Source: an uncultured Muribaculaceae bacterium
GTDB taxonomy: Bacteria; Bacteroidota; Bacteroidia; Bacteroidales; Muribaculaceae
NCBI GenBank assembly: GCA_910584665.1
Contig: CAJUBL010000039.1
Span: forward strand, 1 to 30,399
DNA length: 30,399 nucleotides
Direction: 5' to 3'
Shown: positions 7,706 to 16,134 of the stretch, piece by piece
Position numbering within the stretch: position 1 is the first letter of the stretch
Layout of the letters: every line of letters starts with the position of its first letter
The notes under the pieces: generated by a model
Seen by the model: only the letters and a program-made list of their open reading frames with translations
Databases searched by the model: none
Told to the model about the DNA's origin: nothing
Program-made: the position numbers and the translations under genes

Positions 7706-8815
7706 TTATAATTCGTTTTCTTTGAGTTTCTCGGCGTTCTCGGCTATAATCAGGTGGTCTATGCAGTCCTGGATATCTCCGTCCATGAAAGCGGCCAGAT
7801 TATATACCGTATAATTTATGCGGTGGTCGGTGATGCGCCCTTGCGGATAGTTGTAAGTGCGTATCTTGGCCGAACGGTCACCGGTCGATACCATGGTCTT
7901 GCGTCGCGAGGCTATGTCATCAAGATACTTCTGATGTTCCTTGTCATATATGAACGTGCGTAATCGGCTCAGGGCTCTTTCTTTGTTCTTGGGCTGGTCA
8001 CGTGTCTCAGTGCACTCTATGAGTATCTCTTCGGTGACTCCGGTGTTCGGATTACGCCACATATACCGCAATCTTACCCCTGATTCCACTTTGTTTACGT
8101 TCTGGCCTCCTGCGCCGCCAGATCTGAAAGTGTCCCATTTGATTTCGCCTTCGTTGATCTCTACATCAAACTCTTCGGCTTCGGGCAGTACGGCTACCGT
8201 CGCGGCCGATGTGTGTACGCGTCCCTGAGTCTCGGTGGCCGGCACACGTTGCACCCGGTGTACGCCGCTTTCATACTTGAGCGTACCGTAGACGTTTTCA
8301 CCTGTCACTGCGAATACAATCTCTTTGTATCCTCCTGCTGTACCTTCACTGAAGCTTGTCACGGCAACAGTCCATCCTTTTGACTCGCAGTACCTGCTGT
8401 ACATCTTGAACAGATCTCCGGCAAAAAGGGCGGCTTCATCACCACCTGTGCCGCCGCGTATTTCCACAATGGCGTTTTTACCGTCCTCCGGATCTGCCGG
8501 GACAAGCAGAAGCTTTATCTTTTCCTCCATGTCGGGGAGAGCCCCGGAGGTCTCGTCGAGCTGTTCCCTGGCCATAGATCTCATATCCGGGTCACTCTCG
8601 GTTTCAAGTATCAGCCGGGCTTCCTCCTGATCGTCAAGCAGGGAGCGGTAGCGGCGTGTGGCGTCCGTGAGCCTCTCCAGTTCCTTGTATTCCTTGGTGA
8701 GACGTACATAGCGTTTCATATCGCTGATGACATCCGGATCCGTTATCAGAGTACTTACCTCGGCATATCGTGCCTCGATACCGTCAAGCCGTGACAGCAA
8801 AGATTTTTCAGCCAT
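7706..8815 (-). CDS. prfA: peptide chain release factor 1
   Basis: Class I release factor that reads UAA and UAG and triggers peptide release. The 369 residues carry the RF1 stop-codon recognition tripeptide PAT (192-194, in RVPATETQG), which distinguishes it from RF2, and the catalytic GGQ loop (236-238, in SGGAGGQNVNKVESG). The acidic GGTGGDEAALF segment (121-131) is also typical. It lies 25 bases after prfC and ten bases before pyrF, so the two release factors and PyrF appear to share a transcript. Confidence 0.97.
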   Translation of the reverse strand: MAEKSLLSRLDGIEARYAEVSTLITDPDVISDMKRYVRLTKEYKELERLTDATRRYRSLLDDQEEARLILETESDPDMRSMAREQLDETSGALPDMEEKIKLLLVPADPEDGKNAIVEIRGGTGGDEAALFAGDLFKMYSRYCESKGWTVAVTSFSEGTAGGYKEIVFAVTGENVYGTLKYESGVHRVQRVPATETQGRVHTSAATVAVLPEAEEFDVEINEGEIKWDTFRSGGAGGQNVNKVESGVRLRYMWRNPNTGVTEEILIECTETRDQPKNKERALSRLRTFIYDKEHQKYLDDIASRRKTMVSTGDRSAKIRTYNYPQGRITDHRINYTVYNLAAFMDGDIQDCIDHLIIAENAEKLKENEL

Positions 8816-8840
8816 AGATTATAAAAATAGGTGGTTGATA

Positions 8841-10424
8841 TCAATGATATTCGCTGGAGAAGTGGAACCGTATCTTCGGAAAGTCGTTCTGGGCCATCTG
8901 CAATACGTAGTTTGAGTCGGCAAGGAAAACATCACGTCCGTCACGGTCTACGGCCATGAACTGGTGCTTGCGCTTCTTGAACGCTGCCAATGCTTCATCA
9001 TCGTCACTTTCTATCCAGCATGCCTTGTACAATGATACGGGTTCCCAACGGCATTGTGCTGCATATTCGTGAAGCAGACGGTACTGTATGACTTCAAACT
9101 GCAGCTGGCCTACAGTGCCGATTATCTTGCGACCGTTGAACTGGTTGACAAACAACTGAGCCACACCTTCGTCCATAAGCTGCTGTATGCCTTTTTCCAG
9201 CTGTTTGGATTTCATAGGATCCGTATTTTCTATATACTTGAACATCTCGGGTGAGAAACTCGGAAGTCCTTTGAAGTGGAGTTCCTCGCCCTGTGTCAGT
9301 GTGTCGCCTATCTTGAAGTTGCCGGTGTCGGGAATACCCACGATGTCGCCCGGATAAGCCTCGTCGACAATGTTCTTCTTCTGTGCCATGAATGCTGTAG
9401 GAGCGGCGAATCGCATGAATTTTCCCGAGCGTATGTGCTTGTAGCTGGCATTACGCTGGAACTCGCCGCTACACACTTTCACAAATGCTATACAGCTTCG
9501 GTGGTTGGGGTCCATGTTGGCATGTATCTTGAACACAAATCCGCTGAACTGTTCCTCATGCGGATCTATAGACCGCTCCTCAGCGGTTACCGGGCGCGGA
9601 GAGGGTGCGATCTTAACGAAGCAGTCGAGCAATTCCTTGACACCGAAAGTATTAAGTGCCGATCCGAAGAAAACCGGGGCAAGTCGGCCCTTGAGGTACT
9701 CGTCAACCTCAAACTCGGGGTATACTCCTTCAAGGAGTTCGAGATCTTCACGCAGTTTGGCGGCATCTTTTTCTCCGACATTTTCATCAATGCGCGGGTC
9801 GTTGATGTCATCGATTTCCACGCGTTCGGTCACGCGTTGCTTGTTGGGGGTGAAGAGGTCGAGACCGTGTTCGTAGATATTGTAGACTCCTTTGAATTTC
9901 GCGCCGATATTGATAGGCCAGGACAGAGGTCTCACACCGATCTTGAGTTCGGTCTCCAGTTCGTCAAGGATTTCAAACGGATCCCGTCCTTCACGGTCCA
10001 GTTTGTTGACAAATATTATTACCGGTGTATTGCGCATACGGCACACTTCCATCAGTTTCCGTGTCTGTTGCTCCACACCCTTGGCTACGTCGACCACGAT
10101 AATGACGCTGTCGACGGCTGTAAGAGTTCGGTATGTGTCTTCGGCAAAGTCCTGGTGTCCCGGAGTGTCGAGAATATTGATCTTATAGTCGCCGTAGTTG
10201 AATCCCATTACCGATGTGGCAACCGATATGCCACGTTGCTTCTCGATTTCCATCCAGTCGCTAGTGGCGGTTTTCTTGATTTTGTTTGATTTTACGGCAC
10301 CTGCTATGTGTATGGCGCCGCCATATAACAGTAATTTTTCTGTCAGCGTTGTCTTGCCCGCGTCGGGATGGCTGATGATTGCGAATGTACGTCTGCGTGA
10401 AATTTCGTCCGATAAATTAGCCAT
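8841..10424 (-). CDS. prfC: peptide chain release factor 3
   Basis: Translational GTPase that recycles class I release factors from terminated ribosomes. The 527 residues contain the G1 P-loop SHPDAGKTT (18-26), the G3 motif LDTPGHQDF, the G4 motif NKLDRE, an EF-Tu-like domain II and the RF3-specific C-terminal domain (GVAQLFVNQFNGRK and GTVGQLQFEV region). The frame is open to a TTG at 10466, but the ATG at 10424 gives the standard N-terminus, and the -7 box at 10464-10471 would overlap the earlier start. It heads the prfC-prfA-pyrF cluster. Confidence 0.96.
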   Translation of the reverse strand: MANLSDEISRRRTFAIISHPDAGKTTLTEKLLLYGGAIHIAGAVKSNKIKKTATSDWMEIEKQRGISVATSVMGFNYGDYKINILDTPGHQDFAEDTYRTLTAVDSVIIVVDVAKGVEQQTRKLMEVCRMRNTPVIIFVNKLDREGRDPFEILDELETELKIGVRPLSWPINIGAKFKGVYNIYEHGLDLFTPNKQRVTERVEIDDINDPRIDENVGEKDAAKLREDLELLEGVYPEFEVDEYLKGRLAPVFFGSALNTFGVKELLDCFVKIAPSPRPVTAEERSIDPHEEQFSGFVFKIHANMDPNHRSCIAFVKVCSGEFQRNASYKHIRSGKFMRFAAPTAFMAQKKNIVDEAYPGDIVGIPDTGNFKIGDTLTQGEELHFKGLPSFSPEMFKYIENTDPMKSKQLEKGIQQLMDEGVAQLFVNQFNGRKIIGTVGQLQFEVIQYRLLHEYAAQCRWEPVSLYKACWIESDDDEALAAFKKRKHQFMAVDRDGRDVFLADSNYVLQMAQNDFPKIRFHFSSEYH

Positions 10425-10463
10425 AATAAGTGGTTGAATTTTGAGCCTGAAACAAAGGCAGTA

Positions 10464-10471
10464 CAAAGGTA
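10464..10471 (-). promoter_or_regulatory. -7 box for the prfC-prfA-pyrF cluster
   Basis: The minus strand reads TACCTTTG, a match to TAnnTTTG, about 40 bases before the prfC ATG. No TTTG was found at the usual -33 distance. Confidence 0.5.
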
Positions 10472-10495
10472 CAACAAATTTTCAACACATAGTCC

Positions 10496-10533
10496 CACGC
10501 CCGGTATTTTTTGGTGTAATAGTACCGGGTGTG
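10496..10533 (-). terminator. hairpin after the TrpB2-type gene
   Basis: Eleven-base stem with one G-T position: CACGCCCGGTA (10496-10506) and TACCGGGTGTG (10523-10533) around a 16-base loop. It lies 25 bases after the stop of the upstream gene. No strong T-run follows on the minus strand, but A/T-rich sequence fills the loop. Confidence 0.5.
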
Positions 10534-10558
10534 AAATGCTGTGATCAGGTCCCTCTGT

Positions 10559-11926
10559 CTAATCCGTAAGTTTGGTGAGATTGGCGTTTATCTCTTCTTC
10601 GCTCACGCTGTAGTTGATCAGATCGCCTGAGAGGTATTTGTCATACGAAGCCATGTCTACAAGTCCGTGACCTGAAAGATTGAACAATATGACCTTTTCT
10701 TCGCCAGGTTTGAGTTTTTTTACTTCACGTATTGTTGCCGCAATGGCGTGACATGATTCCGGCGCAGGAATAATGCCTTCGGCGCGAGCAAACAGGCAAC
10801 CGGCCTCGAATGATTCCAGCTGGTTAATATCGACGGCTTCCATCAGATTGTCTTTGAGCAGCTGGCTTACAATCACACCTGCACCGTGGTAACGCAGACC
10901 GCCGGCATGTATATTGGCCGGCTGAAAGTTATGACCAAGGGAGAACATCGGCAATAAAGGGGTGTAGCCGGCTTCGTCACCGAAATCATAACAGAACTTG
11001 CCCTTTGTCAGTTTGGGACAGGATGCCGGTTCGGCGGCTATGAAACGCGTGTGGGATTTTCCTTCTATGCCTTTGATCTTATGGCGCATGAAAGGAAATG
11101 ATATGCCCCCGAAGTTGGATCCGCCTCCAAAGCATGCGATCACCATGTCGGGGTATTCGCCAGCCATTTCCATCTGTTTTTCGGCTTCCAGCCCAATGAC
11201 AGTCTGGTGCAGGGTGACGTGGCTCATTACGGATCCGAGAGTGTACTTGCAACCGGGTGTTGTACGGGCCAGTTCCACAGCTTCGGAAATGGCCGTACCC
11301 AGCGAACCCTGGCAGTTGGGGTTGACTGTGAGGATATCCTTGCCGGCACGTGTCGACATTGATGGTGAGGGTGTTACCTGAGCTCCATATGTCTGCATTA
11401 TGCTACGGCGATAGGGTTTCTGTTCATATGATACCTTCACCTGATATACGGCGGCTTCCAGTCCGAAAAGCGATGCCGCATATGAAAGCGATGCACCCCA
11501 TTGTCCGGCACCGGTCTCGGTAGTCACATTCCTGACCCCCTCTTTCTTACAGTAATAGGCCTGAGGAATGGCTGAATTCAATTTGTGCGATCCCATGGGC
11601 GATACACTTTCGTTCTTGAAGTATATGTGCGCACTGGTACCCAATGCTTTTTCCAGACCGTAGGCGCGCACTAACGGAGTCGAGCGGTAGTACTTGTACA
11701 TTTCCCTTACCTCGTCGGGGATCGGAATCCATGTGTCAGTCATGTTCAGTTCCTGATCGCTGCATTCCATAGCAAATATCGGATAGAGATCCTCGGCTTT
11801 CATTGGCTCACGTGTCTGTGGATTGAGCATTGGCATAGGCTTTGTCGTCATGTCGGCCTGGATATTATACCACTCGTGGGGAATCTCGTTTTCCGGCAAG
11901 AAATATCGTTTTGTTTTCTCTTTCAT
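10559..11926 (-). CDS. trpB: TrpB2-type tryptophan synthase beta chain
   Basis: PLP enzyme that joins indole and L-serine to make tryptophan. The 455-residue length and the N-terminal extension (KRYFLPENEIPHEWYN) mark the TrpB2 subgroup, which does not need TrpA. The Schiff-base lysine is Lys115 in GSHKLNSA; ETGAGQWG and the PLP-phosphate loop GGGSNFGG are intact. No trpA or other trp gene is nearby. Indole salvage is the usual suggestion for stand-alone TrpB2, but this is inference. The ATG at 11926 was chosen over a TTG at 11965 because the promoter overlaps that TTG. It is divergent from thrA. Confidence 0.9.
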   Translation of the reverse strand: MKEKTKRYFLPENEIPHEWYNIQADMTTKPMPMLNPQTREPMKAEDLYPIFAMECSDQELNMTDTWIPIPDEVREMYKYYRSTPLVRAYGLEKALGTSAHIYFKNESVSPMGSHKLNSAIPQAYYCKKEGVRNVTTETGAGQWGASLSYAASLFGLEAAVYQVKVSYEQKPYRRSIMQTYGAQVTPSPSMSTRAGKDILTVNPNCQGSLGTAISEAVELARTTPGCKYTLGSVMSHVTLHQTVIGLEAEKQMEMAGEYPDMVIACFGGGSNFGGISFPFMRHKIKGIEGKSHTRFIAAEPASCPKLTKGKFCYDFGDEAGYTPLLPMFSLGHNFQPANIHAGGLRYHGAGVIVSQLLKDNLMEAVDINQLESFEAGCLFARAEGIIPAPESCHAIAATIREVKKLKPGEEKVILFNLSGHGLVDMASYDKYLSGDLINYSVSEEEINANLTKLTD

Positions 11927-11962
11927 CTGGGGTGAAAAGTGCTTGAATTTATTAATAACCGT

Positions 11963-11994
11963 CAAAAGTACTGATAAAAATTCGTATCGCCAAA
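11963..11994 (-). promoter_or_regulatory. promoter of the TrpB2-type gene
   Basis: Read on the minus strand: TTTG at 11994-11991, a 20-base spacer, then TACTTTTG at 11970-11963, a full consensus match. Transcription would begin about 30 bases before the ATG at 11926. Confidence 0.75.
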
Positions 11995-12084
11995 CCGATG
12001 TTCTATAAAACCAGTGAAAAGTGCCTTTTGGCGGATTTCTGGTGGAAATTTGTTTGAAATAGCGGGTTGTTGTGGAAAAAGCAG

Positions 12085-12092
12085 TATCTTTG
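12085..12092 (+). promoter_or_regulatory. -7 box of the thrA operon
   Basis: TATCTTTG matches TAnnTTTG. The -33 region is poor (GGTTGTTG is present but closer than usual). The expected transcript has a leader of about 50 bases, A/T-rich, with no leader peptide rich in threonine or isoleucine codons. Confidence 0.6.
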
Positions 12093-12150
12093 CGGTGTAT
12101 ATTTTTCGGGGCTTGCCCTTATTCTTATTTTTTTATTTTCATAATTGAAA

Positions 12151-14586
12151 ATGAGGGTTTTAAAATTTGGAGGAACATCGGTCGGTACAGTCAGGAGTCT
12201 TACCAGTGTCAAGACTATCGTCGAGGGACGACATGAGCCGCTCATTATTGTTGTGTCGGCTTTGGGTGGCATTACCGATATGCTTATAAATACAGGCCGC
12301 AGGGCTCTGGACGGTTTTGACGAGTGCGTTGCAGACATAGCTGTCATTACTCGTCGGCACTATGATATTATTGAAGCTCTGGTACCTGAAGCCGAGAGGA
12401 ATGAGGTTGTCGGGCATATTGATGCCATGCTTGCAGAACTCACTGATATATACCGTGGTGTGAGTCTGATCCGGGACTTGTCGGCAAAGACTCTTGATAT
12501 CATAGTAAGCTATGGTGAGCGGATGTCGAGTTATATAATATCTCATGTTATCGAGAATACAAGGCTGTATGATTCGTTTCAGTTTATCAGGACGGTGAGG
12601 CGTGCCGGCAAGGATGTGTTTGACGATGTGACATCGAAGACTCTGATAGCCGCGACATTTGCCGGTCACGAGAATCATGTGGCGATTGTACCCGGTTTTA
12701 TTTCGTGTGATGCTGACGGGCGGATCACGAATCTGGGGCGCGGTGGCAGTGACTATACAGCCGCTATTCTTGCCGCAGATCTCGGCGCTGAGGTTCTGGA
12801 GATATGGACTGATGTAGATGGATTCATGACAGCCGACCCGAAAATCATTCCCAATGCATATGTGATCGACCATATGTCGTTCAATGATGCCATGGAGTTG
12901 TGTAACTTTGGTGCAAAAGTAGTGTATCCGCCTACAATATATCCTGTATATCATAAGAATATACCGATACTTATTAAAAACACATTTAATCCCGATGCTC
13001 CCGGAACATTGATATCCAACGACAGTCCTGAAGATCATGTGAAGCCTATCAAAGGTATATCGTCGATCAATGACACGAGCCTTATAACGGTCACCGGCTT
13101 AGGTATGGTTGGTATTGTGGGAGTGAATGCGCGGATATTCAATGCATTGGCTGATAACGGTATAAGTGTGTTCATGGTATCACAGGCATCGAGTGAGAAC
13201 AATACTTCGATGGCTGTCAGAAGTGTTGATACAGAGAATGCGGTAGAGACATTGACCAAAGAGTTTGAGGATGAATTGCGTCGTGGCGATATCACCGATA
13301 TCAGGGCTGAGAATGATCTGGCTACCGTTGCCATAGTCGGCGAGAATATGAAGTCTGAAACCGGTATTGCCGGTCGTCTTTTCAATACCTTGGGACGTAA
13401 TGGTATAACGGTGAGAGCAATCACCCAGGGGGCATCTGAGACTAATATCTCGTTTGTGATCGACGGCCGTGATCTGAAAAAGGCTATCAGTGTGATCCAC
13501 GATTCGTTTTTTCTGTCGGCATCTCAGGTGCTCAATGTATTTATTGTCGGAGTAGGCAATGTGGGACGTCACCTGCTGAAGCAGATAGCGAGGCAGCAAT
13601 CCAAACTTCTGGAGGAGAAGGCTCTGAAAGTGCAGGTGGTAGGAATTGCCAACTCAAGTAAGGCTGTGTTCAACAGGGACGGTATTGATGTCAACCGTTA
13701 TCGGGAATATCTCGAACAGTCGGAAACAGAGGCTTCGCCAGTCTGTATTAAGGAGGGGGTGCTGTCGATGAACATATATAATCCGGTTTTTGTAGATTGT
13801 ACGTCAAGCGATCAGATCGCACGACTTTACTATGATCTGCTAAGTCATAATGTCAATGTCGTGGCAGCTAATAAGATCGCGACATCATCGGACTATGAGA
13901 ACTATGCCCGTCTAAAGGAGGTCGCACGTAAGAAAGATGTTAAATTTCTGTTTGAGACCAATGTAGGTGCCGGATTGCCGATTATAAACACAATCAATAA
14001 TCTGATAAATTCGGGTGACAAGATTCTTAAAATCGAGGCTGTGGTATCTGGCACACTTAATTATATATTCAATGTTCTGGGCAAAGATACTCCTCTTAGC
14101 CGTGCTATAATGATGGCCCGTGACGCAGGGTACAGCGAGCCGGACCCCCGAGTGGATCTCAGCGGGCGTGATGTGGTAAGAAAGCTTGTGATACTGGCAC
14201 GTGAGGCCGGGTATGTCGTGGAACAGGCTGATGTAAAGAAAAATCTGTTCATCCCTGAGAAGTACTTTACCGGTACAATTGATGATTTCTTCAAAAATAT
14301 CACCGGGATAGACGAGGAGCTGGAACAGCGTCGTCAGGAGGCTGAAAGCAACAGGGAGCATTTCAGGTTTGTTGCGAAACTCGAGGATGGCAGTGTAGAG
14401 GTGGGACTGCAGTCGGTAGGCCGTGACCATCCTTTTTATGATCTTGAGGGAAGCAATAATGTAATACTTATAACGACCGAACGTTACAAGGAGTATCCTA
14501 TGTCCATCAAGGGATATGGCGCTGGCGCCGAGGTGACAGCGGCCGGTGTGTTTGCCGACATTATATCAATAGCAAATATACGATGA
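12151..14586 (+). CDS. thrA: bifunctional aspartate kinase / homoserine dehydrogenase I
   Basis: Catalyses the first and third steps from aspartate to homoserine. The 811 residues comprise an aspartokinase domain (KFGGTSVG at 5-12, GRGGSDYTA at 197-205, WTDVDGF at 219-225), two ACT regulatory repeats (about 310-450) and a homoserine dehydrogenase domain with the NAD(P) loop GVGNVG (467-472), AANKIATS and the signature NVGAGLPIINTI. The ATG at 12151 gives the family start; a TTG two codons earlier is less likely. Its stop overlaps the next gene's start (ATGA). Homoserine kinase and active threonine synthase genes, usually next in Bacteroides, are absent from this window. Confidence 0.97.
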   Translation: MRVLKFGGTSVGTVRSLTSVKTIVEGRHEPLIIVVSALGGITDMLINTGRRALDGFDECVADIAVITRRHYDIIEALVPEAERNEVVGHIDAMLAELTDIYRGVSLIRDLSAKTLDIIVSYGERMSSYIISHVIENTRLYDSFQFIRTVRRAGKDVFDDVTSKTLIAATFAGHENHVAIVPGFISCDADGRITNLGRGGSDYTAAILAADLGAEVLEIWTDVDGFMTADPKIIPNAYVIDHMSFNDAMELCNFGAKVVYPPTIYPVYHKNIPILIKNTFNPDAPGTLISNDSPEDHVKPIKGISSINDTSLITVTGLGMVGIVGVNARIFNALADNGISVFMVSQASSENNTSMAVRSVDTENAVETLTKEFEDELRRGDITDIRAENDLATVAIVGENMKSETGIAGRLFNTLGRNGITVRAITQGASETNISFVIDGRDLKKAISVIHDSFFLSASQVLNVFIVGVGNVGRHLLKQIARQQSKLLEEKALKVQVVGIANSSKAVFNRDGIDVNRYREYLEQSETEASPVCIKEGVLSMNIYNPVFVDCTSSDQIARLYYDLLSHNVNVVAANKIATSSDYENYARLKEVARKKDVKFLFETNVGAGLPIINTINNLINSGDKILKIEAVVSGTLNYIFNVLGKDTPLSRAIMMARDAGYSEPDPRVDLSGRDVVRKLVILAREAGYVVEQADVKKNLFIPEKYFTGTIDDFFKNITGIDEELEQRRQEAESNREHFRFVAKLEDGSVEVGLQSVGRDHPFYDLEGSNNVILITTERYKEYPMSIKGYGAGAEVTAAGVFADIISIANIR

Positions 14587-15713
14587 TATACCGTGGTTCA
14601 TCGCATACAGCCGTCAGAAATGTGTCTTTTATCCAGGCAATGCTGTCGGGAGTAGATGAGAATGGCCGAGGTTTTGTGCCTGTCGGGATCACGCCATTAC
14701 CGGTCCCGTTTTTCAGGAATATCGCCGAGATGTCGGCCCAGGATGTGGCATACGTGGTTGTCACGGTTATGATGGGCAATGATTACAAGGCTGAGGAACT
14801 GAGACGATTTGTTGATGAATGGATCGTTGATGATATGAACCTATACCAGGCTGGAGAGGGAATATATGCTTTGGAGCCTTGGTGGGGTGCGACTATGTCG
14901 CAATATGACATAATAGGGCGATTTCAGGCTATTCTTATTCGCAATTGTTATGATCGGGAGGCTGTGTCTCTCGACTCGGTGCTGTTCAGTCCGTCAATGG
15001 ACGACAGTTGTGCGGCCATAAGTCAGGCTTTCAGGAGTGTCATAGGAAAATCGCCTGTTATGCTTCAGGCGGTGGGGACACTTTCTGATATAGAGAAACG
15101 TCAGGTGTACTACATGGTTGATCGGGATCTGCTTCATTTGGTGACTTGTGATCAGCAGAGTCTGTGGCAGTTAAGTTGTCGCGCTTTCAATAATCAGACC
15201 ATATGGAATGGGTCTCGCCCTGTTATCATCAGCGATGTAAACGTTGCGGCGCTTGTGGCCCGTGTATATTGTTTCTTCGACGCTTACAGGCTTCTTGTCA
15301 TAAACGGAGTCCATGGACCAGTCACTATAAGTCCTGACGCACGTAATGACGGAGATATGCTTGCCGCGCGGGTAGCGGTGGAGATGGGATTGCCTGTGAA
15401 TATCAGTGTGCCGTCCGGTGTTGAGAATACGGACTCCGTTATTTCCGACGTTTACAGGCAGAGCGGATATATCTTGAATCCACGTGCTGCTGAAAGGTGG
15501 AAAGCGTTAAATGATCGGGTGATGGAAACGGGTGAAACGGGAGTGCTGGTGAATCCGTCACATCCTGCTAAGTTCCGATCTCGTATCGAACCGCTGATTA
15601 ACCGGGTGTTGATGTTGCCCAATAAGTTGCATTTCAATGATATACCACGTGTACATTACAAGCGGGTGGCACCATCGGTAAATGCATTGAAAAACTGTTT
15701 TATTAACTATTAG
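14583..15713 (+). CDS. threonine synthase-like pseudoenzyme (PLP lysine lost)
   Basis: A 376-residue protein that aligns end to end with ThrC (about 430 residues). The N-terminus (VSFIQAMLSGVDENGRGFVP, 14-33) matches the ThrC start. Residues 98-114, EPWWGATMSQYDIIGRF, align without gaps to the PLP-lysine segment ELFHGPTLAFKDFGGRF, with Tyr108 where the catalytic lysine should be. SGDTG has become SMDDS (138-142). The PLP-phosphate loop SGNFGDLTAG has become PDARNDGDMLAA (251-262). The C-terminus keeps SGYILNPRAAERWKAL (294-309) and the hallmark HPAKF (327-331). It overlaps thrA by four bases. The frame is intact, so I read it as a retained non-catalytic homologue, possibly regulatory. Its function is unknown. 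Confidence 0.75.
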   Translation: MIYRGSSHTAVRNVSFIQAMLSGVDENGRGFVPVGITPLPVPFFRNIAEMSAQDVAYVVVTVMMGNDYKAEELRRFVDEWIVDDMNLYQAGEGIYALEPWWGATMSQYDIIGRFQAILIRNCYDREAVSLDSVLFSPSMDDSCAAISQAFRSVIGKSPVMLQAVGTLSDIEKRQVYYMVDRDLLHLVTCDQQSLWQLSCRAFNNQTIWNGSRPVIISDVNVAALVARVYCFFDAYRLLVINGVHGPVTISPDARNDGDMLAARVAVEMGLPVNISVPSGVENTDSVISDVYRQSGYILNPRAAERWKALNDRVMETGETGVLVNPSHPAKFRSRIEPLINRVLMLPNKLHFNDIPRVHYKRVAPSVNALKNCFINY

Positions 15714-15723
15714 AAAAAAAGTC

Positions 15724-16092
15724 ATGTCAAGTAAAAGAAATCTTAAGAAGCTCGTACGTTGCATGTGTGGCGATATGGCCGCCGAGTGTATCATAGCCAA
15801 GACTGTAGTTCCGGGTATTGATCCTGATGTTATGTCGGCGCTGGTAATAAAAATAGCATGTCTGCAGGACCAGACATTGCGTAAGTTTACTTTCTGCTAT
15901 GATAAGGTGTCTGCCGATTTTGAGTCTCCTGCAGCATACCGAAAAGCCCGTCATGAATATATGGTCAGGGCTTACCGCTCGATCAAGACCGAATTCAACA
16001 AACAGGTCGATGATATTGTTAAAGAGATGAATGCCGCTCTGCCCCAGGCTCAGAAAGAACTGAACAGACAGAATGTTCATACAATTTCATAG
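15724..16092 (+). CDS. conserved hypothetical protein, 122 residues
   Basis: A small, basic, probably all-helical cytosolic protein. It begins MSSKRNLKKLVRCMCGDMAAEC; similar short proteins opening with S-K-R-N-x-K-K occur as hypotheticals across Bacteroidales, as far as I recall. Residues 70-115 are rich in K, R and E and look like a long helix or coiled coil. No catalytic motif, signal peptide or membrane segment is visible. It begins ten bases after the threonine synthase-like gene and so probably belongs to the same transcript. I cannot assign a function. Confidence 0.75.
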   Translation: MSSKRNLKKLVRCMCGDMAAECIIAKTVVPGIDPDVMSALVIKIACLQDQTLRKFTFCYDKVSADFESPAAYRKARHEYMVRAYRSIKTEFNKQVDDIVKEMNAALPQAQKELNRQNVHTIS

Positions 16093-16134
16093 ATGTCAGG
16101 GAGCCATTGGCTTCGTTTATAAAAATTACTGATT

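Noticed and set aside
9276..10289. 337-codon plus-strand open frame opposite prfC
   Set aside because: It lies entirely antisense to a clear RF3 gene, has no family resemblance, and is explained by the codon bias of prfC.
10425..10466. upstream TTG start for prfC (and similar extensions of pgk, nusB, the TrpB2-type gene and murU)
   Set aside because: The extensions lack family similarity; for prfC, pgk, nusB and the TrpB2-type gene they also run into the promoter elements.
12107..12135. attenuator in the thrA leader (GGGGCTTGCCC followed by T-rich sequence)
   Set aside because: The stem is only three or four base pairs and there is no leader peptide with threonine or isoleucine codons.
12160..13038. 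292-codon minus-strand open frame inside thrA
   Set aside because: Antisense shadow of the aspartokinase domain, cysteine- and histidine-rich with no domain pattern and no promoter.
14583..15713. calling the threonine synthase-like gene a pseudogene
   Set aside because: The frame is open over its whole length, starts by overlap with thrA, and keeps fold landmarks at both ends. Lost catalytic residues alone fit a pseudoenzyme better than a broken gene.
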